The notes under the pieces: generated by a model | What the model was told of the DNA's origin: nothing | Databases searched by the model: none | What the model saw: only the letters and a program-made list of their open reading frames with translations | Program-made: the position numbers and the translations under genes | Part shown: positions 38,071 through 38,145 of the stretch, one piece after another | Position numbering within the stretch: position 1 is the stretch's first letter | Layout: every line of letters starts with the position of its first letter | Origin: Temnopleurus reevesii | Lineage: Eukaryota > Echinodermata > Echinoidea > Temnopleuroida > Temnopleuridae | Assembly (NCBI GenBank): GCA_036244855.1 | Contig: BQKZ01004672.1 | Span: 9,327-47,471, forward strand | Reading direction: 5' to 3' | Length of the DNA stretch: 38,145 bases

Positions 38071-38111
38071 CTGCGAAATTTGAAATAAATGATTATTTGA
38101 AATGAATGAAG

Positions 38112-38112
<1 letters not shown>

Positions 38113-38145
<33 letters not shown>
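38113..38145. repeat. ATC microsatellite at the window edge
   Basis: Pure (ATC)11 reaching the right end of the window, about 40 bases upstream of the first exon's acceptor. Confidence 0.9.

Overview
The window looks like part of one very large, multi-exon animal gene read entirely on the minus strand. Its 5' side lies beyond position 38145 and its 3' side beyond position 1. I can place 35 coding exons with consensus splice sites. They total 8109 nt (2703 codons), keep reading phase throughout, and are broken only by one in-frame stop. Neither a start codon with signal peptide nor a terminal exon is present, so both ends are open. The large introns, AT-rich intergenic sequence, abundant ATC/GAT microsatellites, tRNA-derived SINEs, foldback elements, TTAGGG-type tracts and the domain repertoire fit a marine invertebrate deuterostome. 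An echinoderm such as a sea urchin is my best guess, by inference rather than proof.

In transcription order (right to left) the modules are: discoidin/F5-8C domain (3 exons, 38070-35575); three EGF-like domains (2 exons, 34536-32845); five C-type lectin-like domains alternating with five thrombospondin type 1 repeats (31201-21420); five more TSP1 repeats (20579-16946); an F-type (fucolectin-like) domain (2 exons); a Link/hyaluronan-binding-type domain; a second discoidin domain (3 exons); a short TSP1; a PAN/apple domain holding an in-frame TAA; a fibrinogen-like domain interrupted by a Thr/Pro/Ala-rich insert with two furin-type sites (3 exons); a 702-nt LamG/concanavalin-like domain; an orphan TSP1 tail; and a final TSP1. 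Nearly every module is bounded by phase-1 introns, the classic arrangement for exon shuffling. The product should be a secreted or cell-surface mosaic of carbohydrate- and matrix-binding modules.

The introns hold the most unusual signal. Many exons are accompanied by partial copies of their own 5' or 3' edge, still next to a recognisable splice site. Some are badly decayed. Others (discoidin half-exons at 10375-10495 and 10555-10664, a truncated TSP1 at 16350-16499) differ from the intact exon mainly at synonymous positions. Several break points coincide with GAT/ATC microsatellites or foldback repeats.

The introns also carry a Crypton-like fragment, the C-terminal end of a non-LTR retrotransposon polymerase, at least four related SINE copies, several families of short inverted-repeat elements and two telomere-like tracts. 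Four single-n positions mark contig joins. At all four the flanking sequence is repeated nearby, so those repeats are probably unmerged assembly overlaps or alleles rather than biology.
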